From Rotaria sordida (taxonomy: Eukaryota; Rotifera; Eurotatoria; Philodinida; Philodinidae), in the NCBI GenBank assembly GCA_905250125.1, contig CAJNOL010000404.1, positions 1-64,000 of the forward strand: 64,000 nucleotides of DNA. The letters are read 5' to 3'. The stretch's first letter is position 1. Each line of letters begins with the position of its first letter. The notes beneath the pieces were generated by a model. That model was not told where the DNA came from and ran no database searches. It was given only the letters and a program-made list of their open reading frames with translations. Below, piece after piece: positions 62,823-64,000 of the stretch. The position numbers were made by a program, and so were the translations under genes.

Positions 62823-64000
62823 GTATGTATTATAAAATAGAAAATTTTTGAAAAATTATAATTATATAAAAACAAAGTATTAGCGTAGCTCTTTTGAAGT
62901 TAAAATGTGAAATTCACATGTGTTCGTCAGTAAAACAAAAATCTCCGAACATCAAAAGCTACATTATTGAGAATGTATTTCAGTCATTCAAATTTTGAGA
63001 AAAGCTTTAGAACATTCTACTTCTTGTTGTTTATGTCATTCAGTGCATTTTCCCGTTGCTAAGGAGTTCTACAAACGAAGTCTGACCACGGTCATTGACA
63101 GTTGCTAGGACAACGTACTCATTGATCATTGGCATTTTCCATCGACATAAGGCAGATATGTATACTGCCCCCACGAAGGTAATCGTGTCTTAATTATGCC
63201 AGCTGTTAAATTCTATTGCTAGGAATTTTTGAAAGAGAACCTTAGAGAATATACTGAGTTAAGGGTACCCAAAAAAGTACCCTGTTACCAGTATGTCACA
63301 GAAACTTTTGGGTACCAAAGTACTTATAGGTACTTGAAAGTACCTAAGTGGTACTTTGCCAGGTATCCTGCTACAAAATATATAGTAACTGAGTACTTGA
63401 AGATGCTGATCAGGTACTGTTGTACAGTATTTTTAGGTACCCTGCTACCAAAATTTCAGTATGTTCAGGATTGAACCTGACCTTTCACTTTTTGCATTTT
63501 TTTCTCTCAAAGCGATTTATTACATTTTTTTCGATTTTATTATATTTAATTTTTTCAATTCCAAAAATTCAATAGGTCAAATGTCGAGGTCTGACCGAAC
63601 TTGAGTTGGTCGAATATCCATGAGACCACCGCAGGATAGTCCGCTCTTAATCTACGATCAAGATCAGCAAGTTCTCAACTAAGAAATAGTGAAAAAATTA
63701 GTATGAAAACAGATTAATTTCTTCTGTTTTGCTCAGTTGTTTATACGGAGCCGTGCGCGAACAAGAAAACGGTGAATGAACAGTCGCTACGCAGAACGCA
63801 ACAAATGTAGGGTATCCTGTAGAGTTTTCCTTAGTAAAATTACAGATGCGGGTATCCATACCAATACTGTGACTACCTTTGCTGCATCGCTAATTTAGGG
63901 AAAGGGGGCTAGCTGCAAAATCTCGATTTAAAACAACTAACATTCACTATAGTTTTCTTCGAAAAACAATACTATGAGTTTCACAAAAAAAGAAGAATTC
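62823..64000. other. TMEM165 intron and unexplained GGTAC-rich sequence
   Basis: Presumably intronic. Positions 63240-63460 carry more than ten GGTACC, GTACC or GGTACT words, many palindromic, making a dense short-repeat patch. On the minus strand, 63590-63690 has a weak tRNA-like look (GATTAAGAGCGG, later AGTTCGGTCAGACC). No exon of TMEM165 is recognised. Confidence 0.4.

Noticed and set aside
63229..63474. 81-residue protein with repeated KVP/RYP motifs
   Set aside because: The repetition comes from the GGTACC-type DNA words, not from a conserved protein.

Overview
The window is animal nuclear DNA, very AT-rich, with spliced genes (introns from about 46 bp to over 2 kb) and one 10-base assembly gap. 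The best taxonomic clue is an F-box-like leader exon followed by a 14-unit leucine-rich-repeat exon array. That architecture, and the leader's opening residues, are typical of predicted proteins from bdelloid rotifers (Adineta, Rotaria). Short TGTGGG-like tracts (TGTGGG is the bdelloid telomere repeat), abundant DNA transposons and one gene with a bacterial-looking domain fit the same assignment. It is an inference; no species can be named.

Left part (1-18.5 kb) is accessory in character. It holds a spliced gene for a predicted type II membrane protein with an endonuclease/exonuclease/phosphatase ectodomain, a small secreted NTR/TIMP-like protein, a 3.7-kb hAT-type element with an exact 8-bp target duplication and at least three further elements nested in it, a broken mariner transposase, and the F-box/LRR gene.

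Middle (18.7-29.5 kb), mostly minus strand: a four-exon RRM protein resembling the N-terminal part of PARP10/14, MON1 (endosomal Rab7 exchange factor), an orphan plus-strand gene, and SEC61B (translocon subunit).

Right part (31.8-64 kb) is a dense housekeeping block around a 210-bp divergent region near 44.4 kb. To the left on the minus strand run ERGIC3, KANSL3 and NOSIP, separated by only 178 and 61 bp. To the right on the plus strand run ACTR1 (centractin), MOGS, a chaperonin-like gene and TMEM165, which leaves the window. Several downstream genes have a 3' splice-acceptor sequence just before the start codon, as expected if polycistronic transcripts are resolved by spliced-leader trans-splicing, which is known in bdelloids. 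Three of the products (ERGIC3, MOGS, TMEM165) work in the ER/Golgi pathway, like SEC61B further left.

Most large introns of these conserved genes carry palindromic non-autonomous transposons. They include TA-flanked foldback elements, a TTAA-flanked (piggyBac-like) element, a MULE relic, and two copies of one non-autonomous Helitron family with an internal minisatellite. Exon-intron models were assembled by hand: every junction given uses GT...AG, keeps the reading frame, and restores a protein of expected length where the family is known.
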